From contig CM063110.1 of NCBI GenBank assembly GCA_031841125.1, positions 10,853,626 through 10,917,625 of the forward strand: DNA of 64,000 nt, written 5' to 3'. The translations under genes and the position numbers were made by a program. Below the pieces are notes generated by a model, which was not told the origin of the DNA, did not search any database, and was given only the letters and a program-made list of their open reading frames with translations. Positions 46,417 through 56,289 of this stretch are shown one piece after another; the stretch's first letter is position 1; each line of letters opens with the position of its first letter. Source of the DNA: Acanthococcus lagerstroemiae (taxonomy: Eukaryota > Arthropoda > Insecta > Hemiptera > Eriococcidae).

Positions 46417-47734
46417 TCTTCAAAACTATATGTGACTTTGGAGAGAAATCTGGTACCGATGTTTCGAAGAACAGTTCTAAGATCTTCATAAAGAAAGGGT
46501 ATCAATTGGCTCATCGCTCTGGTATTATATCAAAAAATGGTACAAGTCATCACACACTGAAGACATAAAATGTAATTTTGCTTCCAAAAACTCCTTCTTC
46601 AAAGCTTCAGTCACATAAGTGTAATTGTGTGTTTTAGGAGGTTTATTTTTGACGCCCTCAACATACTTCTTGACATGAGGTAGTATATTCAATGCTCTCT
46701 GTAATACCTTTCCATTTTCCAGCCATCGAACAGAGAAACATTTTAATGTAAATAACGAAGATTTGGAATAATATTTAAAATCCGCGCGTCTAGTAGGGAA
46801 GTCTTTGAAGAGGTAATATAGACTTCGTAACAACCGATGAATATTCCAGTTGCTGCTATCGTGAGCAGTTTTATACTCGTTATGGACGATATGCAAGGTA
46901 CAGGTACCCAAATTCAACATTTTGTTCATACCATTCTCGTCCATGTATTTCAACAGATCTGAATGTAATAATTTCAAATTAACGTTGGGGCCATCCATCG
47001 CCACTTGCAAAACGTTAGATAAATTCAACTTCAAATCTTTTAATGCATTTGTAATTGCTTTGAACAGTCCATCAGAAGTACATCGTTCTGGGAAAATGGA
47101 AGCTAAATAACGAGTTGATACCTCCTGTTTACTAGAATCCCAATAATGTACGATCATATCCATTTGGGCGCTTTGGCAAACTTTATTGAGATAGTGTCTG
47201 CGTTTTGAACTTCGTCTAGTAAGATCTGTCTGAAGTAAGGCCCAAGACCATATGTAATACAGTAGGCAATCTTATCTTTTTTTAAACTCATTTGCTAAAA
47301 AGTGCGTCAATTTTTCCACTTACGTTAGATACAGAATTGACATAGACGCAATATTTGCACCAGTACCAGTCAACGTATCAGCACTCCTACAAACGATACG
47401 CGTTAGGCAGCGCAACATACCTGCCACCTAGTTCAAAAACATGTTAATGCTAGCGCTAGTAATGGCACATTGCGGATTGATCAGTTTATGCAAACAACTG
47501 GTGGTGCAAACAACCATTTTTTTCATGAGAAAAGAAAAATTTTAATTCACTTTTTTTTCATTTCTCTGTGAAAATTGCAAGTTTGTAATACATATTTCAT
47601 GGTGCAGTAAAGTACGATTTTTGCAGGAGGTTTGAGTGAAATGCAGGAGGTTTGCAGGAGATTTTGTGAAATGCAGGAGCATTTGAGCAAATGCAGGAGT
47701 TTTGCAGGAGATGCAGGAGGTGTTAGACACCTTG

Positions 47735-48749
47735 TTATTTATGATGGTTATACAACGTTACAAGTCACAAGCTCTTCTGTATTCTGTCTTCTATTTTTTT
47801 TTTTCATCTTCTCGGCTCTTCACTTCAGTTTCCTTAACCTTAAAGGATCGATCAATCGAACTATCCATCCAGTTTCCACTCTGTTAAGAAGAACCTAACC
47901 CAACAACTTTGTATTTTATTTTACATTCTATAATTTTCTAATCAATAATCAAGTTTTGAGTCTTATGTGCTTGTTTAATCATGTGTGAAATCAAAAGGTC
48001 GCATATCATTGTGTTTTGTAAATCATAAATATGAAGAAATGAAGGAAAATTTATAATTGCTTGTTATATAATCAAAGAACATTCTTACAAAAATGAGTGT
48101 GATACTGGGTATCCGGATTCCGTACTCATGATAATAATTTTAAATAATCGGCAACTCAATAATCATAATCCAACAAATAACTTATTGATAAGAAATAACA
48201 ATAACTTTTAAATGGTTTCAAGTTTCAGTAGGCATTCAGTAAAATATACATTACACAAGCATAAGCCATAACATTAACTACCAAACCCAGAACCAGAAGA
48301 GTTTAATTAATAATCAAATCATGGAATGAAAAATGAAACCTAATGAAACTGTCAAATACACATCAAGGATCGAGAAACGACTGGGAGAACGAACCTAAAT
48401 CTAAGGAGCTTATGGTCTCTTTCCCATCTTCCAAAATTCATCTGAATGAACGAAATCACAGTTCACAAAATCAGTCAAAATCAGTAAATACTAAATAGTA
48501 AATACTAAATATTTAGTTTTATTTACTATTTAGGTAACTATAATTAAATAAATTTAAAACAGTGTTGATAAATGACAAATTCATAATTATTCATTTTGAT
48601 GATTTGATAGTTTTTATTAATTTGATAGTTTTTAAGAACTATCAATAGTGTTGATAGTCAATGAAGTAACTATCGATAGTTTGATAGCACTAAATTTACT
48701 AAAAACTATCAATACTATCAAAAATACTATCAATTACTACACATCACTA
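47735..48749. other. Right part of hAT-A, non-coding
   Basis: AT-rich interior of hAT-A without recognisable coding sequence, ending in the GATAGT / ACTATCAA-rich subterminal region. Confidence 0.7.
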
Positions 48750-49090
48750 CTCAAGACTTCTTAGAAATTGTACAGAAGTGTGTTAAAGACTTTTTATGAC
48801 GTTTTGATTTTTCAACACGTTTCAAGACTCGGAAATGCTGTTCCAAACTTTTTTCGGTATACTTCAATGGTTTCTAAGGCCATTTTAAGATTCACTATAC
48901 GTACCTTCAAAGACTTACTAAGACTCTACAAAACCCGTTAAAGATTCGCTGATATTCTTCAAGACTCTTACGCTATTAGAGCTCATCAAGACTCTTTATG
49001 GTTCTCTCGTAATTGCAAGATTCCGTAGATTTTTCAAAATTCGAGACGACCAAGTTTCTTATAAAGAGACTCACTAAGACTTTTCGTAGC
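48750..49090 (+). repeat. AAGACTC degenerate array, right flank of the nested hAT
   Basis: CAAGACTTCTTAG, AAGACTTTTTATGAC, TTTCAAGACTCGG, TCAAAGACTTACTAAGACTC and similar units recur. Continuation of 44720-44797. Confidence 0.75.
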
Positions 49091-49298
49091 AGTGTTGCCA
49101 ACTTCCCTGAAATTTTAGGAGAATTCAGAAAAATGTGAGATGGCTCATAAGCGTCCGAAAATTTGTTAGAACTTCTGAATTTTTTATGAATCCTTCTAAA
49201 TATTCGTCGAATGTTCATTTTTGTTCTATATATATATGTTTACAACATATGATGACATCCATAATTTATTTTACCATGCCTTGGAAAAGTGACTCAAA

Positions 49299-49459
49299 CA
49301 GGGTCGTATCCAGGATTTAACCAAGGGGGTAACGATTCAGATAAATTTTTCTTCTTTGTGCGAGGCTACAAATACCCCCAATTTATCCAACTTGACCACA
49401 TGTATATGAAGAACATGTCGGCCAATGAATGGAGGGGGGGGGGGGGGTGTACGGCCCTG
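49299..49459. mobile_element. 161-bp hAT-type MITE with perfect 8-bp target duplication
   Basis: Left end CAGGGTCGTATCCAGG and right end GTGTACGGCCCTG are inverted with mismatches. The flanks are identical GACTCAAA (49291-49298, 49460-49467). The interior includes a G run (49434-49447). No coding capacity. Confidence 0.88.
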
Positions 49460-49647
49460 GACTCAAATAGAGCAAGACAATCTAAACATACAGATCACAG
49501 ATTTTACGTATGAAAACATTGCCCTGGATACAATTCATAAGACCTGAAAATCAGGAAAGGACATCTGCTGCACTGGAAGACTTTAGAGATACATTTTTAT
49601 ATAACTTTGTATCAATTTACTAACTAGCAACACCGAAGGATTTTCAT

Positions 49648-50034
49648 GTAGGATGACCACTTGTTTTCAAGAATGATTTTCCAAAACTTTTCCAAATTTT
49701 CCACGTCTATTTTTCTATTTTTCAATGACTTTTTCTTTTGAGTTGGGGAAGCGTTATGGATTGGCAAGACATTTTTTTCTCATTATCCTGATCATAAGGC
49801 CAACAAGAAACCAGTACATGATACCGATATTTTCTAAAGGGGGAAATTTCCATTTTTAAGCGTGATTATTTACTGGCAATAAATGTTGATAGAATATAAG
49901 CCAGAAACCCAGTTTGTCACTCGGAGAATCAAAATTCCATAATTCGGATGAAAATTCCACGACCTTTCCATAACTTTTCCTTGACTATCTAAATTCCACG
50001 CCTTTTCCAGGTTTTTCAGGAAGTGGCAACCCTC
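49648..50034. mobile_element. TTTTCC-family MITE, degenerate left end
   Basis: The right end GGAAGTGGCAACCCTCG matches the CAGGGTTGCCACTTCC terminus of this family. The left end AGGATGACCACTTGTTTTCA is weaker. Both subterminal regions are CTTTTCCA-rich (49680-49735, 49955-50015). No target duplication was identified. Confidence 0.6.
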
Positions 50035-50189
50035 GCATATTGATAATCCTGAAACTGACTTCATAATACCTATATGCTCTAAATTACTAAATTTCTAGCA
50101 ACTTTCAAATCTTATAAATTCTCCTAAAATGTTGAGAGGCTACTCCTCAAATTCTCTGAGTCTAGGTTAGCAAACGCTGCTTCGAAGTC

Positions 50190-50545
50190 TGCTCAAGCCT
50201 CGCTGAGACTTTTCACGTTTGTATAACTCGTTTAGGACTTCTTCAGACCTGTTCAAGACTAAGGTAAGATCCTCCAAGGGTCAAGAAGACGCTTTCAAAT
50301 TCGATGAGCCTAAAGTAAATCTGTTTAAGACAAGTTTCTTCCAGACTTACTAAGTTCTCTAACTTTATTCAGCCCTTCAGTAAGACTATTCTAAGTTAAG
50401 ACTCACCACATACGACTTTTTGGAATTCGCTGATGGTTCGTCAAGACTCTTCCAGAATCATTTAGGATTCTTCAGTTTTACTGTAAGACTTTTTAGGACT
50501 TTTTCCAGACGCTCTGAACAGCTTTAAGAATACAACTAAAACTAT
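50190..50545 (+). repeat. AAGACTC degenerate array, third segment
   Basis: TCAAGCCTCGCTGAGACTTT, TTCAAGACTAAG, CGTCAAGACTCTTCC and TAAGACTTTTTAGGACTTTT units. With 44720-44797 and 48750-49090 it frames a ~5.8-kb interval containing several later insertions. Confidence 0.65.
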
Positions 50546-50666
50546 TTAACGCTTCGAGAGCAATGGATAGCAGAAACAGCACGAGTTCTAGATTACAGCC
50601 TAGCGGATTTGGGGTGCAAATGATACGCTGAAATAATAACTCTATTGGTATTTGCTCGATTAAATA

Positions 50667-51186
50667 CGAGGGTCGATCAAAAACTAAAGTGACGAGGCCG
50701 ATAAAAAATCACAACGAATTAGAAAAATTACTTCCAATGAAATATGTTCGGATGTATGTACTACTTCTCGACATAATTTCCCAGTCGATTTAAACATTTG
50801 TCCAACCGGTGGATTAGTTTATCTATGCCACTAACATACCACTTTGCCGCCATCGAATTGAACCAACTTGACACACTCCCTAGGGTTAGCATTCAGCGAT
50901 TTTCATCTTTTCTTGCATTTGAAAGAGTATTTGTCAAAAAGAAGAGATTCGACAACGGCGATGAGCTGATCGAGGATGTGTCAAGTTGGTTCAATTCGAT
51001 TGAGGCAAAGTGGTATGCTAGTGGTATAAACTAATCCATCGGTTGGACAAATGTTCAAATCAACTGGGAAATAATATCGAGAAGTAGCAGATTGGTGTAT
51101 CTAAACATATTTCATTAAAATAAATTTTTATAATTCGTTATAATGTTTTTATTGGCCTCGTTACCTTACTTTTTGAACGACTCTCG
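50667..51186. mobile_element. 520-bp mariner-derived foldback element
   Basis: The termini CGAGGGTCGATCAAAAAC and TTTTTGAACGACTCTCG are flanked by TA on each side. About 215 bp at each end are inverted copies of each other: GTCCAACCGGTGGATTAGTT against AACTAATCCATCGGTTGGAC, and ACTTTGCCGCCATCGAATTG against CAATTCGATTGAGGCAAAGT. Both arms encode, in opposite directions, the end of a mariner transposase: the right arm reads RFDNGDELIEDVSSWF, KWYASGIN, followed by decayed codons of the RWxKC..xxGDY-type tail. Thus both arms come from the 3' end of a mariner. The centre (about 50885-50965) is unpaired. No catalytic domain remains. Confidence 0.88.
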
Positions 51187-51189
51187 TAA

Positions 51190-52800
51190 TTCGTAAAATA
51201 GTGTCATAAGAAGTTTTGAAAATCACAATGGTCTCATTAGAGTCTGACAGTCAATTTCATCAAGTTTTCCTTACGGCACGAGTAAACAACTTTCAACTTC
51301 TTCCCTTCGATTTTATGGGACAGGTGTGTCACAAGAGACGCTGGTGAGTCACGAGACGGGTCTGATTCAAGTGATTCAAGTTTCTGCTTGCGAACAAAGA
51401 CAGCAAGTTGGATTTACGGGCGCGAGTATTTTTGCTCATCTTTATCGCAAATATTGACAGCTAGCAGGGGTGCATAAATGTAAAATAGATTTTTGGCCGA
51501 TTCGATCACAAGAATTAAGTCACGATGTATATCAGCAACACTAAATGTTAACGTATGAGTATGAAACATGCAGAAGTGGGTGGTGTTGCCTAAAGGTTAC
51601 AAACTTGGCAAACGCCGCCAGTTTATTCCTAGTTGAACTTCCAAGGTCAACTACCTTTTCCTCCAGAATAACGAACCCATCCTACTCTAAAAAGAAATAG
51701 GTATCGAAATGTTTTTCCCTTCATATTTTTCACTTCTAACACTGCATACCGGTCGATTCACAATTTTTACATTTTAATTTCAATGATAACCGCAATCGAA
51801 GTAACGCGAGTTAAACGTCTCCATATTATACTCGTAGCTCTTTTTTTTTCTTCATTTTTTTCCCAACTCTAAAACGAATCCCTACGAGAAGTTTCGACGT
51901 AAAATAACGACGACATAAACCTGCAGCTAGCAGTTTTAATTAAACGTATGACATTCCTCGAGCCAGTATGATGGTAATCGAGTTACTTAACTCGGTATTT
52001 CGTCGATATTAATTACAAAATAAAACACACAAAAAAAAACGAAGTAAAAAAGTGCGGGCTGGCAAGCATTCTTCATACACGTATTCAGATGCAATATATA
52101 TTCACTCTCTGATGAACGTACGACGAGTTGAAATTAATTATCCGCAACCCCCGCGTTAAATAGGCCCGGTCCGGTTCATTCGATGCATCCAGAGTTCGAA
52201 TGAAGGAAAAGAAAAAACGTTCTGCTCGCTAATGACGCCGTGCACCGTGCCATAAAATGGAAAAGTACGTACAGAACTCATTAACCGGCTGGTTCTTTCT
52301 TAATTTCGAATGCCATAATCGATAGTTCATTTCCGTAGACGACGCGCATCCAGAATCATAAAAGACAAAGCGACGAAGTTTTTCCGGTAAGAAGAGAGTG
52401 TCTTACCCACTCACCTTCCGGACATACCTGAGAGAGGTGACGAGTTTCTAAGCTCCAGGCTAATTACCGTGGTCAAAAAAAAAAAATAGTAATAATAACA
52501 TAAAACTACAGAAAATACGATAATTACGAGACAGTTGAGAGTTGTGGCGAATTCGTTCCCATGTGGGCAGTCTCGTCCCAAGGGGAAAGTAGTTTGAGCT
52601 TGTGACTTTCGATGATGGGCTCGCGAAGGCGTCAACTTAACAATATTTGTGACGTACCCTTCAAAATGAAGATCGATTTTCATCTGGAGATCGAACACGG
52701 CACATTTCACGTTCAAACCCTCACCTCATTGAGAAAGCATTCCTGAGGGACGATAATCTATTGAGGGCAGCACCATAACATAAATGAACAATCATTATCA
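51190..52800. other. No gene recognised
   Basis: AT-rich interval with a few CpG-containing segments (51780-52400). Short frame 52411-52716 (minus) lacks a recognised motif. It may be host intergenic DNA. Confidence 0.35.
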
Positions 52801-52849
52801 GCAGTGGCGAACATAGAAAGGGGGACAGAGGGAGCCGCTATTCTCAAAA

Positions 52850-53206
52850 TCTAGGAGAGCTCCGCTCAAGAGGGGGCAACTCCCCCCTGTAGGAATTTTT
52901 CACTCAGCAGTTGGGAAAATTTATCATTTCAGTCTGGCGAGTTGGAAAAATCCAACAAGTTACAAGTTTTTTTTTTTTTTTTTTGCTTTGATACTTGGGA
53001 ATTGAGTTGAGAAGTTGGGAAAAACAAACAAGTCAAAAGGTTTTCCTTTTTTTGCATTAATACTTGGGAATTTTGAGTTGAGTTAGTTGGAAAAATCCAA
53101 CTGGTCAAAAGGTTTTTTTTTGCTTCGATACTTGGGAATTCTGAGTTGAGTCGCCACAATTTTTACCCCCCCCCTCCCCTCCGGCAAAACACTTCGGTAC
53201 ATCCCC
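52850..53206 (+). repeat. CAGGGACGTACC family, 5'-truncated copy
   Basis: TAGGAATTTTTCACTCAGCAGTTGGGAAAATTT (shortened), repeated TTTGATACTTGGGAATT.TGAGTTGAG blocks and the right end CACTTCGGTACATCCCCG match the element 54323-54933. The expected left terminus is replaced by an unrelated sequence. Confidence 0.75.
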
Positions 53207-53469
53207 GCCTTCGCCTTCCGGAAATCTGCTTCTCAATACAAGTTCTTCCGTATTAAACATAAAAATAAAAACTGAAAAGCCTCTCAAGATTTTTTTGTTG
53301 TTGTTTATTTCAAATTAAAAATGTATTGCCCTCTGTCCCCGTCGTGGAAAAAGTACAGATCACCATCACTGGTTGTCGTCTAGTAATATGTGTCTAATTT
53401 CAAAATTAATTATACTTGAACAGGAGAATCTTACGCAATAGCGCTGGAAAGTTTTCTGAAAGGAATACG
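53207..53469. other. No gene recognised
   Basis: Short AT-rich spacer between repeats. Confidence 0.35.
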
Positions 53470-53848
53470 AATGTGACCATGGATGAGACAAAAGGGACCT
53501 TAGAGGTAAAAATAAACTTTGCAGTAACAGCGAAAAGAAAATTTGGTTGATTCATAACTCAAAATCGCGCTGTCCGATGGCAGTAGTTGCAGGGAAATTT
53601 GGAATGTGTGTATTATTGGGTAGTTGTAGAATATCGTCATAGTAATTTTGTCATATATGACGTATTTTTATAATGTATTTTGATAGAATTATCCTCTCAG
53701 ACCCCTAAGGTTCATTTTGTTATCCAGAGGTGTTCCTCACGGTTTCACATTTTTACTGATCTCCGAATAACCAAATTCCAAAATACCTGGAAATTCGTTT
53801 TTGACCCCTATAAGGTCTCTTTAGTCATCCATGGTCACGAATTAAGAC
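53470..53848. repeat. Inverted repeat with ~40-bp arms
   Basis: TGACCATGGATGAGACAAAAGGGACCTTAGAGG (shortened) at 53473 is matched by the reverse complement around 53810-53843 (GACCATGGATGACTAAAGAG, ACCTTATAGGGG). An internal CCCCTAAGGTTCATTTTGTT (53702) is a further related unit. No flanking duplication was identified. Confidence 0.7.
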
Positions 53849-54171
53849 TTTGAGCCAAAGAGCAAAGAAAAGTTCTTGTTTTGTTTTTTTTTTTGAAAAA
53901 TGAGTTAGGAAGTAAACAATTTTATAAATCTTGTCCCCGAAATCACTCGTGTCTCTCAAGATCCCTTTTTATCAACCTGCAAAATAGTTTTGTAATTTTT
54001 CCTGTTTTTAAAGGCGGAGGGCAGAGGAAGAGGGGGAAGTGCAAAACGATACTCTGTCCCTCATCAAATTTTCTTGCAGGTAAAAATGTACCCCAGAACC
54101 TCCTCCCCGTTGCAACGCCACAGATCTTATGAATTCTTATTTCAAGCCAGGATGCTATTCAAACAATAAAT
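53849..54171. other. No gene recognised
   Basis: No repeat pairing or protein motif was seen in this stretch; the short plus-strand frame 53881-54132 has no recognisable content. Confidence 0.35.
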
Positions 54172-54310
54172 GTGACCACTAATTTTCAGAATGTCCTGAG
54201 AAAATGACCTAAAACTACCTTTTTGAACGGTCTGGAAAACTGGTAAAATTGACCTGGAAAACCTAGAAAAGTCAGGGAAAATCATTTCCGAACAAGAATG
54301 GACAACCTGA
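54172..54310 (-). repeat. TTTTCCAGG MITE family fragment
   Basis: GTGACCACTAATTTTCAG at the left, and GGTCTGGAAAACTGGTAAAA, GACCTGGAAAACC and GTCAGGGAAAATCATTTCC to the right, ending near GGACAACCTG. These match, in reverse, the 6660-6745 fragment and the left body of 41345-41725. Confidence 0.55.
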
Positions 54311-54322
54311 TGAAGTCCGCTG

Positions 54323-54933
54323 CAGGGACGTACCGATAGGGGGCACTCCCCCCCCCCCGGTAGGAATTTTTCACTCAGCAGTTGGGAAAATTTACCATTT
54401 CTGTCAGGTGAGTTGGGAAAATCAAACAAATTAAAAGGTTTCTCTATTTTTGCTTTGATACTTGGGAACTGAGTTGAGAAGTTGGGAAAAGCCAACAAGT
54501 CAAAAGCAAAAGACTTTTCTTCTTTTATAAATCTCCTGGAGGGATAGAAACCATGTTTCCTATGCTGCACCTGTAGAGCGCGCATTTCTGTCATGCAGAT
54601 GCCCCCGGTGCTGATGAAAGCTTATGGCAATCAGTTTGTTTACAACGGGGCATTCGCATGACAGTAACGCGTGTGAACGCGCGCGTCACATGGTATAGCG
54701 CGCTCTACAGTTCCACGCTCGTATAACGTAAATAATCCGATTTCTATCTCTCCAGAAGATTTATACTCAAAGGTTTTGATACCTGGGAATTTTGAGGTGA
54801 GTCAGTTAAAAAAATCCAACAGGTCAAAAGTTCTTTTTTTTGCTTTGATAATTGGGATTCTCAGTTGAGTTAGTTGGAACTTTCACAACTCCCCCCCCCC
54901 CTCGCCTATGAAAAACTCTTCGGTACGTCCCTG
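54323..54933 (+). mobile_element. Complete CAGGGACGTACC MITE with 8-bp duplication, carrying an inner insertion
   Basis: The left end CAGGGACGTACCGATAGG and right end CTTCGGTACGTCCCTG are inverted. The flanks GTCCGCTG (54315-54322) and GGCCGCTG (54934-54941) agree at seven of eight bases, as expected of an old hAT duplication. The body has TTTGATACTTGGGAACTGAG repeats, as in the other copies. It is interrupted at about 54522-54770 by a separate palindromic element. Confidence 0.88.
54522..54770. mobile_element. ~250-bp palindromic element nested in the MITE
   Basis: The outer ends TATAAATCTCCTGGAGGGATAG and the reverse complement CTATCTCTCCAGAAGATTTATA pair. Further in, CTGTAGAGCGCGC (54571-54583) and GCGCGCTCTACAG (54698-54710) are a perfect 13-bp inverted repeat, and CTGTCATGCAGATGCCCC pairs with GGGGCATTCGCATGACAG. 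Richer in GC and CpG than its host element, so it is a later insertion. Confidence 0.85.
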
Positions 54934-54941
54934 GGCCGCTG

Positions 54942-55604
54942 GCCACTACTGTACTGTCTAGTTTTGTATACGAAGATGAACTGTGCGTTTTCAAAGCGAT
55001 TTTGCTACTGTGCTTCGTATTTTGGTGTGTTCCTATTTTGGTACAACTTGGCACACTTATTCCGTAATTCTGTGAGCAAATTTGTGGGAACGGGATTGTA
55101 CAATCTTCCGGGGGATATATTTCACAATGTCCCCCATCAAAATTACAAAACAATAAATCATTGTAGAACTCCCAGAATACGTGTTTCCTACAGAGACACG
55201 TTGTGTTACATTTCATGTGCTTTCGTACTCTAGTAAAAAAAATTTCCGTGGAAATTTCTATTAACAACACGGCTGCAGACAGTAGTCGTGCAGGGCGCAT
55301 CAAAGATCAAGATCAATGTGCACAGGGCTGGAAGAAAAATAATGAATTTCTATATGGAAATATCAACCAGTGAACTGAATTGTCACCATGAAGAGTTAAA
55401 TCATACTAACTGGCTTCGTGTCCGCTGGGGGAGGGGGTGGAAATTTCTATCAACAACACGACTGCAGATTGTAAATGTCAACCACTGAATTCATATCGGG
55501 GGAGCATTACGGTTTTCACTCAAGTATACCCGGTGGTAAAAACATATAAAATGTTAAAACTAGAATAAAGAAGGATGCCACAAAAAACAAAATCCACAAT
55601 TTGG
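54942..55604. other. No gene recognised; short two-copy direct repeat
   Basis: GTGGAAATTTCTATTAACAAC and ACGGCTGCAGA at about 55249-55279 recur as GTGGAAATTTCTATCAACAA and ACGACTGCAGA at about 55437-55467, roughly 187 bp later. Each copy has TCAACCA(G/C)TGAA nearby. Frames on either strand (54824-55303) have no recognised motif. Confidence 0.5.
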
Positions 55605-56015
55605 AATAGCTATGTTCAGCCAGTTCGAACATACGTCGCCCAAACCGGGTCCTTAACAAAAAGAAGGCGTGGGAAGAAAATGTAGAAAATACACAGAAGT
55701 CTATGGGGCGGAACATGCTCGGAATCAAGAAGCATGACAAACGGCTAAATTTGGAAATAAGACAGAAAACGAGGCCACAAAACATCGCGTATACGACCAA
55801 GAGATCGAAGTGCAAATACGGAGGCATGTAATAAGATATGATAAAAGCAGGTGGGAAACGAAGATGGAAGAGTGGGTGCCATATAGATAAAAACGATTAC
55901 AAAGACGACCATTTACTCGACGGAGTGACGAATTTTCGAAGGAATTAGGAACTAGGGGAGGAGAATGGCGGCCAACTGCAAAATTTGGATGCCAATCTTG
56001 GGCCAAGCTGATAGG
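55605..56015 (+). pseudogene. RTE-like non-LTR retrotransposon, 3' part of ORF2
   Basis: The homology begins at about 55605 with NSYVQPVRTYVAQTGSLTK, corresponding to the segment just after the reverse transcriptase core (usually Y-x-x-E-T-W-x-L-T). It changes frame near 55660 into KKAWEENVENTQKSM, GRNMLGIKKHDKRLNLEIRQK (the QRAMERxMLGI-like block of the family), and again near 55780 into a GGHVIRYDKSRWETKMEEW block (GHVxRxxxxRW signature). A later part gives RPFTRRSDEFSKELG, EWRPTAKFGCQSWAK. Stops and frame changes show it is dead. The N-terminal endonuclease and RT palm are missing, as in 5'-truncated copies. Related to 35113-35387. Confidence 0.75.
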
Positions 56016-56179
56016 AGGTGAGAGGGACCCTCTCCTTTTACCGCGTCTATGCATTAAGAACTCCTTTTCATTTTGCACTCAACCCGAGCCCTGGAATCCG
56101 ACCTTTCGAGCATTACCTCAGAGACGTCGGGGAGGCTGTTAGGGCTGTCTTAGCCCTCTTCTCTTCTTGACGAAAAACC

Positions 56180-56276
56180 GGCCTAGGTCGAAATCTAGCG
56201 AGTTGCTACGTGGGCTCGAACCAGGACCTCCGGATTCCGAGGCCAGCGCGCTAGCCACTCGGCCAACCAGACCCCT
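56180..56276 (-). mobile_element. tRNA-derived SINE head
   Basis: On the minus strand, an A-box TGGCCGAGTGG (complement of 56255-56265) and a B-box GGTTCGAGCCC (complement of 56212-56222) flank a region GCGCGCTGGCCTCGGAATCC that can form only a partial anticodon arm. Both boxes fit the pol III internal promoter. The missing normal cloverleaf and proximity to the RTE 3' relic suggest a SINE rather than a working tRNA gene. Confidence 0.65.
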
Positions 56277-56289
56277 ATGCATGAAGAAC

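Larger units (their letters stand above)
45481..47291 (-). pseudogene. hAT-B transposase-like gene, frameshifted and split by a Tigger insertion
   Basis: This relates to a widespread animal hAT-like transposase family. Reading right to left: ATG at 47291 opens MSLKKDKIAYCITYGLGPYF and FRQILLDEVQ; a frame change near 47165-47185 leads to the 212-codon open part (47163-46525) with MIVHYWDSSKQ, STRYLASIF, VAMDGPNVNLKLL (likely the catalytic Asp of the RNase H-like fold), GTCTLHIVHN (CxxH-type motif), and FKDFPTRRADF...CFSVRWLENGK. After a further frame change comes IPFLYEDLRTVLRNIG (to 46415). The Tigger element then separates this from the continuation VNVGFGAKT..., FLDECRAFLKALYDKLL (45660-45484). 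The usual C-terminal ERGFS dimerisation region is missing. Not functional; family call is by motif recognition. Confidence 0.8.
45296..47734 (-). mobile_element. Transposase-bearing hAT (hAT-B) inserted in hAT-A
   Basis: Left end CAGGGTGTCTAACAAATTTT and right end GGTGTTAGACACCTTG are inverted (13 of 14 terminal bases). TTATTTAT lies on both sides (45287-45294, with one extra T before the left end, and 47735-47742). Both ends carry several GCAGGAG motifs, but in the same orientation on the two sides, unlike the termini. It encodes a decayed transposase on the minus strand (45481-47291), interrupted by the pogo/Tigger element at 45663-46416. About 1.69 kb without that insertion. Confidence 0.88.
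44798..48749. mobile_element. Non-autonomous hAT (hAT-A), 3952 bp including later insertions
   Basis: Left end TAGTGATGTGTAGTTGTTGA and right end CTACACATCACTA are inverted (22 of the first 24 bases match). Perfect 8-bp duplications CTCAAGAC flank it at 44790-44797 and 48750-48757. Both subterminal regions (44815-44940, 48600-48735) are packed with GATAGT / ACTATCAA repeats in both orientations, presumably transposase-binding sites. Outside the inner element at 45296-47734, no coding region is recognisable, so hAT-A appears non-autonomous, about 1.5 kb before it was invaded. Confidence 0.95.
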
